Source: Rhyzopertha dominica (lineage: Eukaryota > Arthropoda > Insecta > Coleoptera > Bostrichidae). From it: DNA of 64,000 nucleotides. This document shows, piece after piece, positions 33,979-46,000 of the stretch. The position numbers were made by a program, and so were the translations under genes. The notes under the pieces were generated by a model, which saw nothing but the letters and a program-made list of their open reading frames with translations, searched no databases and was not told where the DNA came from. Each line of letters starts with the position of its first letter. Within the stretch, counting starts at the first letter, position 1. Where the stretch lies: contig QCXZ01000045.1 of NCBI GenBank assembly GCA_025024175.1, positions 2,482,649 to 2,546,648 of the forward strand. The letters are read 5' to 3'.

Positions 33979-34358
33979 TTGTTACTAATACGGGGTTCTG
34001 AAACCACTGATTTCTGACTAACTCCTTTTATTCAAAACACTAGTATCAAATACCCTAAGTCTATACACAACTAGTTCAAAACACTACTGTTTTAACACCA
34101 CTAATTCAGTAAACCACTTTACTGAACACACTTGTTTCGCCAGTCACCACTACAGAACTCCCGCGCTTCGCTTTGTTGGGTTATTTATACTTTATACTCC
34201 CTATTAAACATTCTAGAAGCGATACTTCCAGGCGCTTCGCGAAGGTTCAATCTCTTCGACTCTCTGGAGTCTCGACATTCCTGCCATCTGTCTGTAGCTA
34301 GGATCACTACTTGCAGTGTCCTACTACACCGCATTTACACGCCTGCGACTTCTGTACA
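33979..34358 (-). repeat. 5' LTR of the gypsy element, outer end truncated
   Basis: Homologous to the left LTR, ending (element orientation) CGTATTAGTAACA. The outer side stops at TGTACA instead of the expected TGTTGCGG start, so about 22 bp are lost. Confidence 0.75.
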
Positions 34359-36823
34359 TTTTGGACATCTTAGGATCAAGTATTAGCTTCCTTAGAATAT
34401 GTTCCATGCATCTGAGGTTTTACATGATTATTTAAATAACTATTACTTCAAAAACATTTATTGGAAGTTTTTATTTTGCACGTTTACACATTTATTCGTT
34501 GCTTAATTAAATAAAATGCCGATAAATTAAATACAATGCAACAATTTTATTCTAAGACAGCGAAATATATCTAATGCTTCAGATCTTTTGTGCTCTAATG
34601 ATAAGCGCAATACTTTGTCGAGTAGTTTATTTACAAATAGTGCAGCATAAGCATAATGGCAAAATAGATAAGGTAGAATAACTGCATAACCTAAGGCAAT
34701 CTGGTCATTATCACATGGAACAAATACACCAATAATCGCAATTAAATACGTTTCAAGATTAATGGATACGTTTAACCAAGGTCAGTACTACCAATAATAA
34801 ACATGCTTGCATCACAAGTCATCTCAAAGTTGAACAAGCTTATCAATTTACACTTAAACTACCAGGTTACAAAATAACAAGTGTTAATGTCATTAATTTC
34901 ATTATAGACCGGCAGCTCGTGATCGTATACAGTATGTCGTTTAGTTTTGCACAATTAATATGTGCTGAATGAAGTAAGGTAAAAATTAAAGAGTTCCACC
35001 GGGCCCTGGTAATATTAAATAAAATTTTAATTTGCATGAAAAATGCCTTTTTTTGAGCGGTGCATACAGTATACCATTTAAAACAAATGAAAGTTGGTGG
35101 GAAGAAATGCAGCGGAAAGCCAAGGGCCTACATGCTGCATAGATCCTAAGGACTTAAATCGACTCCCATCTCTGTAAAAATTGCAAATGTTTTTATAATC
35201 GTGATATTGTGATATTGTGAAATTTACTCTATAAAATAGTTAAAAACCAAAGGGCATACCGATCACAGGGGTGCAACCTTGCAGCAGTGATATCACTTAA
35301 TTTTCTCAAACGGCATACAAATCAGTCAGGGTCATCATATTGCAATGTTCATAAAATGAAAATTTTTGGTTTTCATTAAATAATCATTTTAATTAAATTA
35401 TTTCTCATGCAGCGTACGAATAGGCCGAGATCATACTATCCTATTCAACCAAAATTGCGTCAAACATTATTTGACGCTTTTAAAACCCCTTTTATGAATT
35501 ATAAACTACTATTTATACATTTGATATGGTCAGATATGACATATTTCTACGATCAATTTTCTGTCACTGCTTTAGTTTTTTTGTAAGTTATTCAATATTC
35601 ANTGCGCGCGAAAACAACAATGCTATGCATTTTTTATTTCTTAATAAAAATGTTTTAAATTTGGCGCTCTTTCTTCTGATTTGGGCGTCGAAATATCTGG
35701 CAATCCTGTTAGGTAGGGGTCCACCTCCTGGTGGCACTTCTCCTGACGACCGATTCTCTCGAAAGCCGAAACTAGCGGCTATCACTAGTTCTACCAACCA
35801 CACCAAGTAACTAAGTAAACAACTAGTTGAAGAGGTCTGATTCCAGAATGTTATTCAAATAAAATGACATTTTTTACAAACCACTAGCATTACACTTATA
35901 CAACCAGCAGTACACTGCTTATCTAGTTACTTGCTCCAGTTCGCAGCACTAGCAATCGCCGGCATTTTTGGGTTCTAAAGACAGTTGGTCCCAAATACCT
36001 TATAATAGAAATATACATCCGATCTCCGCAATGTAACTGAAGTGAAGAAAACATCTTCATGAGTGCGAGAGAGAAAGAAGATGATTTTCTATCTTTGTAT
36101 ACTGCTTGTACAGAATGCGGATAGCAAACTAGAAGAGAGACACACAGAGACTGCTGCCGCCTGGTGGCAACCGGCAAACGCTTTTTGGACTAGGAGACGC
36201 TTAAAGCCAATCAAATGCTTGCTTTTCGAATCTGCGTACTTTTAGTCGTCAAATTACAAGGATGGGACATATACCTATTCTTTTCTAAATGTTTGCTTCA
36301 AGGGTTATGCCTTGGTCCCCGTGTATATTTTATTATAAGGTATTTGATCGGCCGTGAAGAGATCCTTACCAAACAGGGGTCGTTGCCAGATATTTTGAAG
36401 CAGAAGCAGAAGGAAAAGCGTCAAATTTAAACATAAAAAATAATAGCACTTGTAGCCCGTAGTGAATATTAAACAACTTATAAATTCTAAAGTAGTTACT
36501 TTGAGAACATTGGACACGGTCGCCTGTTTAGTGTGATGATATTAAAAATATAAATATATAGTAGTTCATACTTTATAAAATGCATATTAAAGGCGCCATA
36601 AAATGTTTAGCGTAATATTATTTGAGCACTGTAGTATGATTTCGATCGATTCGTATGCAGTTTGAGAAATCACTTACCTAAATGGTTATTTAATGGATAC
36701 CAAAACGGCATACTGTTTACGTTCATTCAAAAATACCTTTAATACTCTCATTCAATAAAGCGCATTTTTCATGCAAATTAAAATTTAATTTGATATTACA
36801 ACATGGCAATAAGTGAAGAAACA
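34359..36823. other. Intergenic, 3' of the CRAL-TRIO gene; nothing assigned
   Basis: No domain recognised. The frames at 35526-35810, 36063-36245 and 36215-36430 show no family resemblance. An N lies at 35602. Confidence 0.35.
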
Positions 36824-37042
36824 CTAGTGTGGTATTAAGGGTGGGTCTGGGTTTGCATAATATTGTGCCCACTGTACCTCTTCCGCGTCGTAATATGGTT
36901 TGAGAGAGGAACATAATTTCGAGGAATGTGCGCTCAGTTCAATTAAACTTGGCAAGTCACCACCATAATCACGAGGCACACACTTTTTCGGTACGCTCTT
37001 GTAGAAATCTTCTAGGTTGCTTCTGGCACTGTGATAGTGTAT
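36824..37042 (-). CDS. CRAL-TRIO gene, terminal exon
   Basis: Acceptor TTTTCTTTTCAG, then IHYHSARSNLEDFYKSVPKK and CVPRDYGGDLPSLIEL to TAG. The VPRDYGG block is the conserved LPxEYGG end of CRAL-TRIO proteins. AT-rich sequence with ATTAAA-type signals follows. Confidence 0.9.
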   Translation of the reverse strand: MHYHSARSNLEDFYKSVPKKCVPRDYGGDLPSLIELSAHSSKLCSSLKPYYDAEEVQWAQYYANPDPPLIPH

Positions 37043-40000
37043 CTGAAAAGAAAACTGTTGCAGTTGTTTGCTAGCATGAACAGTGTGGCTTCTTGATAAC
37101 CTGGTCATCAGGCTACATCAGAATATGCCGATATTAAGGGTCGGCATCTAAGGGTATGAAAATTGATTTGGTATCCACGCTATTTGAAGCACTATCCAAG
37201 TGAAACACTTACAGGTTTGATAGTAAGTGTACAAGTTACCTAAACGTGGCTAATACGTGGCAACAAAATTTGCGGTTTAGATAGTTTCGCTGTGAAGTTT
37301 TTAATATGATTTAGAACATATTAACCTGCACATGCGTTTGTTAGGTTGCAAATTCCTCACCTTACCTTACCTTACAGTCCGCTATTTTTATGTTTTTATA
37401 AGACAGGTATTTGTCTAAATACTACAGTATTAGATGCATATTGCGATTTCTCTATTAACAGTTTCCGTAACAAATGTGTCCGAAAGTTGTTGGCCGGGTG
37501 TAGGGATGCTAACGATATTTCGATAGTATCGAAATATCGATATTCTGAACCCAAATATCTAGGTATCATTTGAATAGATACGGATTGTTCGATATTACTT
37601 TCACACGGACGGGAAGAACTGTATCGCGAAAAAAATTTACAAAAATTTTTTAATTTGCTTTATTTTCCATAAAAAGCTCGAAAACTTCCAAAACCAAAAT
37701 TCGAGCAAAAAATTTCTTGTCTGTGTTTATGTCTGTGTGGATAACATTCGAAAGACAACATGTAAACTTGAAATTTGGCATACATATAAATCTCAACTAC
37801 CCAAAGCGACCAATTGTTGTTTGGGTAAGTAGGGTATAGTAAAGAGGCTGAAATTGGGGAGTAACTACCCTTTCTGCAAAATTTTATTTCTTTCCTTTGA
37901 GTATGTGATTAGTAGTTTAATTGCGAGTATTTTTCGTCCCTATAAATTTTCGGTGCAGCAAACGGTTTAGAAGATAACAAAAAAACGCCACTTAAAAAAA
38001 AAACGGTTTTTCCTAAATATCTCCAAAAAAACACTTAATATATTCAAAAAGTGTGTTGACAATTTCGAAATATTTCCAAAAAAAACTGGATTTTGGACCC
38101 TGTCAACACGATATTTTTAAATATTTTCTATTGCATAGAAAATAAAATTTCTGATCGAAAAACGCTTGCATTTCTTTTATTAAGTTAATAATTTTTGAGT
38201 TATTTACAAAAAAACGTTTTTAAAAATTTATGGATTTTTGCTAATATTACGAGAAGCGTTTGTTGTTAAAAAATATGTAGACAAAAAATTGGGTATTTTA
38301 GCGTCTTTTATTATACATTGAAATAAGATTGTGTGCATTTTTATTCCTTTCATTATTGCGTATAACTTAAAAATTTAGGAATACAGTTGTGACGTCTTAA
38401 GTGAACAATCTCGTTGTACCGTTTTAAAAAGAGAGGGATAAACAATCGAAAGAAGTAGCAACATCGCGTACCTACAGCTGACCACTGACAGTACAGTGAC
38501 AGTTGAGCTGATTCATTTGTAAACGCATTTTTTATGTGTTGTGTTCTTTTGTTTATCGTACGTTGTTCTTGTGTTAATTAAGCATCATCAAAGACAAACA
38601 CAACAAATCCAACACCGGCACAAGATGATAACGTTTACAAAACCACGTATGTTTACAATCAGCTTTTCTGACGCTCGACATCCGACAGTGATTTGACAGC
38701 CACAAAAGAAAGCAAAGGAACACTGTTGCCAAGGTGCGTATTTCAGTTAAGTCGTCGCATCCTTTGGAGGGCGTATAAAATAGTTCAACTTTGGCTTGAA
38801 TATTCACGTACCTAAATACATTTTAATACTAACCAACGTAGGAAATTATTTGCATGTTACAATTAGTAACGAAACCATATTGAATTCCATAATTTTTACT
38901 TCACTGAAATACCCAATTATCAAAACCTGATTATTGATAGTATAATATAAGAAATAAAAGCGTAAATGTCACTTTGACAATTGGATTGTATTGATTCAAT
39001 TTGAAGCGGTTTTGTATGTGGTATCGAATCGGACGGCCTAGTATCGATATTTGGTATCGGTACAGTCACTTTACAATGAGACTGTGGTCATAGATGGTCA
39101 ACGTTTGCATTAGTCGCGTCATATTTTTTCCAGTGTATACCGATTTTTGGAGGGCCGTGGTTAGCGAAATAAAAAAAAGTTTATATATTCGTGCTAAAAG
39201 TTGAGAGGTTGGATTTCCTGGGCAATTTGTGTAGCTTACATATGATTGTGTATGAAAATCGAGATTTGGAATTGGTAACGTTTGCAAGTTCGATATAACG
39301 CTCCGTTAAAAATCAAGGATGCATTACATTTTTGTTTCAATAATTTATGCTTATAGAGTCATTATAATTATTAGTAAAGTTATTATATTATCATTTATTA
39401 AAAAAAATCAAGGATGGTTAAATTTTGAGAAGAAAAAGGTTACAAATGCGAAACAGTTAAAGTTAGGGGTAAAGCATGTTAAAAAAGTAAGTAATCTTCG
39501 AGTACTTTTCAAATTCACAATTAAAAAAGGCGATTCCATTAAAAAAACCATTAAAAAACCATAAGTTTGCTGTGCCACTGGAATACGACAGCCACTGGTG
39601 GCCAGAAATATTTTAGCTCTTCGATTTATGCGATTTTTTATGATCGTAGGAGCTATGGTCTGAGTGGTCTTAGGTGCTACACCCGTATTGACCAGTTTCT
39701 ATTTTTATATTTTCCTGACATATTGTTCTATTACGGATCGATCAGACATAAGTTTTCGACAAACCTATTCGAAAAAATTTGTATTGCTATGATGTTGAAA
39801 CTTATTGGCTTTGAGGTCCCGCTTTAACTTGTAACAGCAAAGTATACAAAAAATAAAATTTTGCGTGTACTTCCTTACATCAATTTTCAGCGCACGCCAC
39901 TTGGTTACGATATTTGATGTTTAAGCTACATGTCGGAATATTAACAAATCAAGGTAAAATAAACACACCTTAAAATGAATACTGACCTCATCAGTATCGA

Positions 40001-43000
40001 CACAGCGCGAACGACGGTAATTAAAACAAATAAACAATCACGAAACCGAACCTGTTGAATGAACTTGCTCACCTTTCCAAGGAGGTCCTGCCGCAATAAG
40101 GTGTTCATCAGAGCAAACAGCCCGCCCAAATATGGTACCATGTTCAAGATGTGGATTTCTTTCACTTCCAATGGCATTGCTTCTTCCAGGAAGTAGAAGA
40201 GTTTCTTTATCAATTTCCATTTGATTTTGGACATGTGCCAGAGTCCAGTCTGCAATATGCATTTTGTTCAAACTAATAATGCTTATAGCTATACCTACTT
40301 GTAGTTAATTATTATAATTAGAGACTTCTCTTTGACAGAATCAAACTAATATTATTTTGAGTAAAAAAAATCGGGATCATCGTGTATTCGTTTTTGTGGG
40401 GTTTTGTTAAAAATTGGAAAAACCTATAACCCAAAAGGTAAAAAAACAGAATAAGAAACGCGCTTGCTAATATAACTGAAAAATGTTATTAAATGTGCGT
40501 TACTCTCTGCAGCAGACATGGGAAGTGTTTAGAACTAAACGGACGGAATTAACACATTTTAGATTAAAATACCTGTTACTGATTCTTTTTGAATTCTTTG
40601 TTCTAATAGCCTTGGTTTGTTGAATTCAATATCGACTTCTAGCACAGTGTAACATATGTGCCTAGTAAAGTGGCTCTCGTTTTCAACAAGAAAATCTAAA
40701 ACGCAATAATATATAAGGTGTTTTATTTACAATAAGAGATTAGAGTGCGGTGTAGCAAAAATGAAACAACTTGTAGAAATGAAGGTATTTTTGGTTGTGG
40801 CGCTTTGTAAATAAGTTTGTTTTTGAGCTTTTCTCTACAACAAATAATTAAGAACCTACAGAAGAATGTCACAGTAAAGGTGTATACACACACTGTATAC
40901 CTGCATTGAACACTTAAATGGATTATTTTCGTAATGAGTGAGCACTACTGTATATCGCTTTAGCCCAGCAGTAACCAACAATCGAGAAGTTGTACAATTT
41001 TCAAAACATGCCAGCTTGAAAGAGAATCAAATTTGGTGATATATGCCCGACAAAAAAAAATCAGTTCTCTCGTAAGCTCAAAATATGACAATTTCACATA
41101 TGAATACTATCCAAGAGTAAAAAATTTAAGTGATATTAAATTCAACAAAGAAGGTGCAGAGTTACTAAACAAAGGTTTAAAGCTTTGTCCAAATATTTCT
41201 AACGAAAAAGATTTTAATTTGTTTATTGTTGATATATAATTAGCCCTTAAAAACAACATACGGAAGAGGATAACGCCAATAGTGTCAAAATTAAAAAAAA
41301 ATCCAAAATCAAATAAACAGCATAAAACAAAAATTAATTGAAAGCAATGCAGTACTATGCAAAGCGGATAAAGGCAACACTAACAGTTTTTAATAAGTCA
41401 GAATACATACAAAAATATCAAGATATTTTGAATCCGGAGCAATTCACCTTGAATAAAAAAGACTCAACAAGCACACATTAAACAAAGATTATTCAGCTAC
41501 TAAAACATTGCAATACAATATTTACTGAACAAGAAAAGTATCAATTAAAGAAATTGCATGAAGCAGTCTTAGCAATGTGTCATACATTAACGCTCCCGCT
41601 TATAAAATTTGTAAGAAACTCAGTCACTTGATACCGGAATTAATTGATTTTAAAACATTCTTTGCAGTAAAAAATTCGATAGATCTCGTCAAAAAACTAC
41701 AATATATTACCCTCCAACCTAATACAAAATTACTTTCCTTTGATGTAAAAAACCTATTCACATCCATTCCACTTGATGAAGTCAAAAATCTTGCAATTGA
41801 AGATATTAATTCAGTTAACTTTGATGAATCCCTTAGAGAAGAATTGGTCTTGTTATTAAAAGAATGCATTAATCAAAATTACTTTTGTTTTAATATTGCC
41901 TGGATCAATTTTTGAATTCTATGGACAGTATTCATGAAAAAATACAATTTACTATAGAAAACGAAAACAACAACAGCATAAACTTTTTAGACCTTACCAT
42001 AACAATTAACAAAGAATTCAGGAAAACCAAATTTTAGCATGTATAGAAAACCAACCACTACCGATACATTAATTCATGCTGAATCTAAACAATCAGTAAG
42101 TATAAAATTGTCGCCTTTTCATAGTTTAATTCACAGACTACTACATATTTCGCTAAGTACAGCAGATTTTGAAAAGGAATCGCACATTATTAAACAACTG
42201 GCAATAAGAAATGGGTACGAACCAAAAATGATTGAAAAGATGATCAGTATTTAACAATCAAAACTAATAAAGTCACAATTTTACCATTCGCAAAGCTCAA
42301 CTGAAGTTAAAGTATGGCAGTCAATAAATTACATAGACAATGTTAGTGAAAAAATGGCAAGATACCTCTCTAATGACAATAGAAAGTTTATTCCTATAAA
42401 GAGAAGCAACATAAGTTGCTTCTATTCTCATAAGAGCATTGTTAGTAAACAATAAAGATAAGACGGACAAAGGCAACAAATTGAGAAGAATGTAATGTTC
42501 GTTATATAGGTTGCACAGGTCGTAGTTTTGAGGAAATAAATAAGAACATAAAAATTCCATAATAAATAATACGAACTTAACTGGCTTTTCAAAACATTGT
42601 GTAACATTCAACCATACAATATTACATAACGTTCAAAACGGTATAAGGTTAGGATTATTGGAATAGCTACACATAAACAGAACCCTTAACAACCCCTATA
42701 AAAATATCTGTAACGATCAAGTGGAATTCCCTAGTTTGTTTATCAGCGCTGCCATAAGTGTCACCCGCTAGCAGGTATAGAGACGCGTGGGATATGCATC
42801 TAACTTTAAGCAAAAGATTCGTTTGTAAACTCTTTGAGAAAGGCCTAATAAGCCGAAATATGTAAGACGTTAAACTCAATAAAAACTGAAACATTGCCAA
42901 GTGTTACAAATATTGTATTACTCAAAATATGAATTAGAAATTTGAATTAAAGCCACGCAACGGTCTCTGACGTTACGTGCCGGACCACCGTGCGGCCTTA

Positions 43001-46000
43001 AGACATTGTATATGGCAAGGAATACAAAGTATACAACGCCCAACCAGCATTTTTCTTGTGCAAGGCGATCTTTCTTTAATAATCGGATTTGTTGTTTCAT
43101 AAAGGTCGGCTCCATCGTGAACACCATGTATTTAATGCACAATGTACACCACGTGCGTAATTACTGATCTCGGAAATGCGAGATTAGAAGGAAGATAATA
43201 AAACTGTAGTGTTGGTTTGTTTTAGAATAGGACTGGCAACAGGCGTTATTTCTTACTAAAGTTTTTGTAGTTTTGTATGTGATCAGTCGAACCCTGGTTT
43301 TATTGTTAGTCCGGTTCTAACTTGCTTTCAATGCGAATGCGTCAACGGGCCCTGTGCAGTTTCAATTCGACACAAATTTGTACTTATGTATTTAGCGTTC
43401 TATTTAAATATACGATTTCTGTGTTCTAAAGAACCACCACGGATGACGCAAAATAAAGAAAACTTAAATAGCCAAAATCAAAATCAAACACAAATTAATA
43501 CCTATGAAAAAACCAAAAAAAATTTGGTGGCGCTGATAATTGAAAATTTTTAAGAAATAAAAGGAAAAGTATTTAAAATTGGAATGTTTTTTGTATTATT
43601 CAATCAGCCCCCCCCCCGGATAAAAATGCCACCAGCCACCACTGGTGTTGTCTCATTACCGTCTATCTCTATCACATAGAAGTTTTCTTGTAAAGACAAT
43701 TTAAAACTATAACCACCTTCCCACAGAATTCCCACAAACTGCAATATATACATTATTAATCGACCTATGTCCGTACCATGTAAATGAATTTCTACAGAAT
43801 CACTGTGTTGTATTCTCTATTTTATTTTGAGGATGTATGTACAATTGAGTTACTTGTCAATAAGGAAATAAACTATTAACTGTTAACTATTAACATTTGT
43901 TTATGACTGACATGGAGAAATGCGAGAATATATTATATTTATCGCCAGAAACGGGATTATCAGCACCTAAGGTACGCAACGTGCGTGGACTCGCTCGGCA
44001 CGTGACGTCAGAGTTCGTTTTGGAGGCGTGGCTTTAATTCGACTGATTTAATTTTATATGGCGACATATACGAGTATATCCCCATATTTTATTTTCTTTG
44101 GGGATAAAACAACTATTTACCGGGATATAAAATTAATGCAACTTCTCCATTAAAATAATGTTTCAATATGGCATGAACATGTGGTTTGCCGGTTCTAGAT
44201 TATTGGTTCCTCACTGTATGCTAGATCTTTCCAATAATGCTCAATAACATCAAATTAACTGGTGTACGAGAATAAAGAGTCAACATAATAAAATTTATAT
44301 TATAGTTTCGCAGAGACAGAGCCTGATTGTGATGTTTGTTGAGTTTATGGCGTCTCTTAGTATAAATGTATTGGGAATAAATAACAACACTTCTTAAAGA
44401 GAGCCCAATTTTTTGTGGCATTTATCATCTTAACATTTAATTTTTTAATTTATTTACCCCATCGACATCCAGAATGTATATCGCCCCTTTTGCAGGATGT
44501 TCGTACAGTATCGCATCCAAATGCATTAGATGCAATTTTACTGAAATCTCGCAGCTGTAATTTGAGGCTCTGGGATCAGTTTGTTTGTGGTAAATGACAG
44601 CGACGTCCTCGTCCGTTCTTGTAGGAGATATAGCGAAGTACCTGAAAATAAACTGGTTGCAAGAATTGGTTCATTAACTCTTAACGCTTAATAATAATCG
44701 TTTTAAAGGTTTAGAGATATTTCTTGTAGGTGCAATTGACGATTTATAATAATTAGTAACAATTTTTACATTATCCTGAAGCTTTATAGCATACATAATG
44801 TAAGCATATACCTATATCTTGACTTACCGCAACTTAGTTATAATAATTATTAATAATCATTATTATACAGGAGTTTTACGTTAAGAAGGATGCTTTGATA
44901 AGGGGTTACCACTTTAGGGAACAGGTTTTTAGAGATTAAAATCATTGATTTTGTTATTATGCTGAACAAATATTACGTGGAAAGTCATGTCGCAGAAGTG
45001 CTTCAAAATTTTTGTGTTTGCTTCATGTAGAAATAAGTACTCTGATTTGAAAAACTCCAAAACCGCATTAACTTTAATTTGGATATCCAATAATGTAAAC
45101 TGTAAACAATCAAAGTTTATATAGTTTAACTTAGGCCCGGATCCAGAACTGTATTTTAGCGGGTGCAAACCCAACGGTGAGGGGGGGGTGGGGAGGTAGA
45201 CACGTTTGTGGGTTGTTAGTGTATTTTTTTCAGTGTACAAGAATGTGAAGCCCATTGATCGGACTGCGATGTAATATTAATATTAATATTCGTTATTGAT
45301 AGAGTTGGAGTCGGTCATGGGAGAACGCTTTTTTTGTTTTAGACGATTCCACTGGTTCAACTGGTTTTATGGGACATGCAGGCAAAACGGGGTAGGTGCC
45401 TAAAACGAGTTACGCTGTTTTTGTTTTTAATAGATATAGTTAGTGATATCCACCCAACGTTTTCGAAATTATATTGCATCCGCGTGCATATCTTCTTTGT
45501 CATAAAGGAGAAATCAGTAGTTAGTCAATCGCGCATGTGCGTCTTTAATACTATTAAGTAAACACAGTTACAATATCGCCGGAGAATAAATTCACCGGAA
45601 ATAGTACTAAACCGTTTTATTATTAAACAATATTACTACTAACTAAAAGTGCATGTTTTTCAAAGACTTTCTTTGGCATTGTGTTAACAAAATTTGCTGC
45701 TAATAAAATAATTACGTCATAATCTAAAAATCTGCACATGTGGACAAAATAGGCTATCAGCATGAATGGTAAAACGGAGTACCCCATTTTCCAAAGTAAA
45801 ATCAAGAAAAAGAGAAGTAATAGATGATCAGTCACACACAGCTAAGAAATCTAAAGAGACAAAAACTGAAAAGCTATGACTGTTTGTTCTGCGGATACTT
45901 TTATTCAAGTTCTACAGAGGGATGGATAATTTGTTCTAGTTGTCACAAATGGGCTCACAATTCATGTGCAGGTGTAGACGATGAAGATAAAGCAATATTA

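Larger units (their letters stand above)
30000..34358 (-). mobile_element. Decayed Ty3/gypsy LTR retrotransposon
   Basis: Two LTRs flank an internally deleted body with gag (33868-33280) and a fragment of pol (about 33060-32350), all on the minus strand. Protease, reverse transcriptase and RNase H are absent. The 3' LTR (left) is split by a PLE pair (30350-32166). A purine run (AAGGAGGGGGTAG, minus) sits just before the 3' LTR as a polypurine tract. The 5' LTR (right) has lost its outer ~22 bp. No target duplication was found, which fits the truncation. Confidence 0.8.
41000..42890 (+). mobile_element. Decayed Penelope-like element C, in a CRAL-TRIO intron
   Basis: Plus-strand blocks in PLE order: an N-terminal region at 41033-41239 (KFNKEGAELLNKGLKLCPNI), RT at 41577-41915, thumb region at 42030-42254, a GIY-YIG scrap at 42489-42530 (CNVRYIGCTGRSFEE) and a hammerhead-like tail at 42828-42870. 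Many frameshifts and stops make it much older than pairs B and D. It lies antisense to the host gene. Confidence 0.75.

Noticed and set aside
44221..44421. 66-codon minus frame considered as the third CRAL-TRIO exon
   Set aside because: Its sequence does not match the domain; the true exon with matching phase and sequence is at 40249-40073.
44929..45255. 108-codon minus frame in a CRAL-TRIO intron
   Set aside because: It falls between exons with no splice sites that fit the gene's phase and contains a C-run peptide from the poly(G) repeat.
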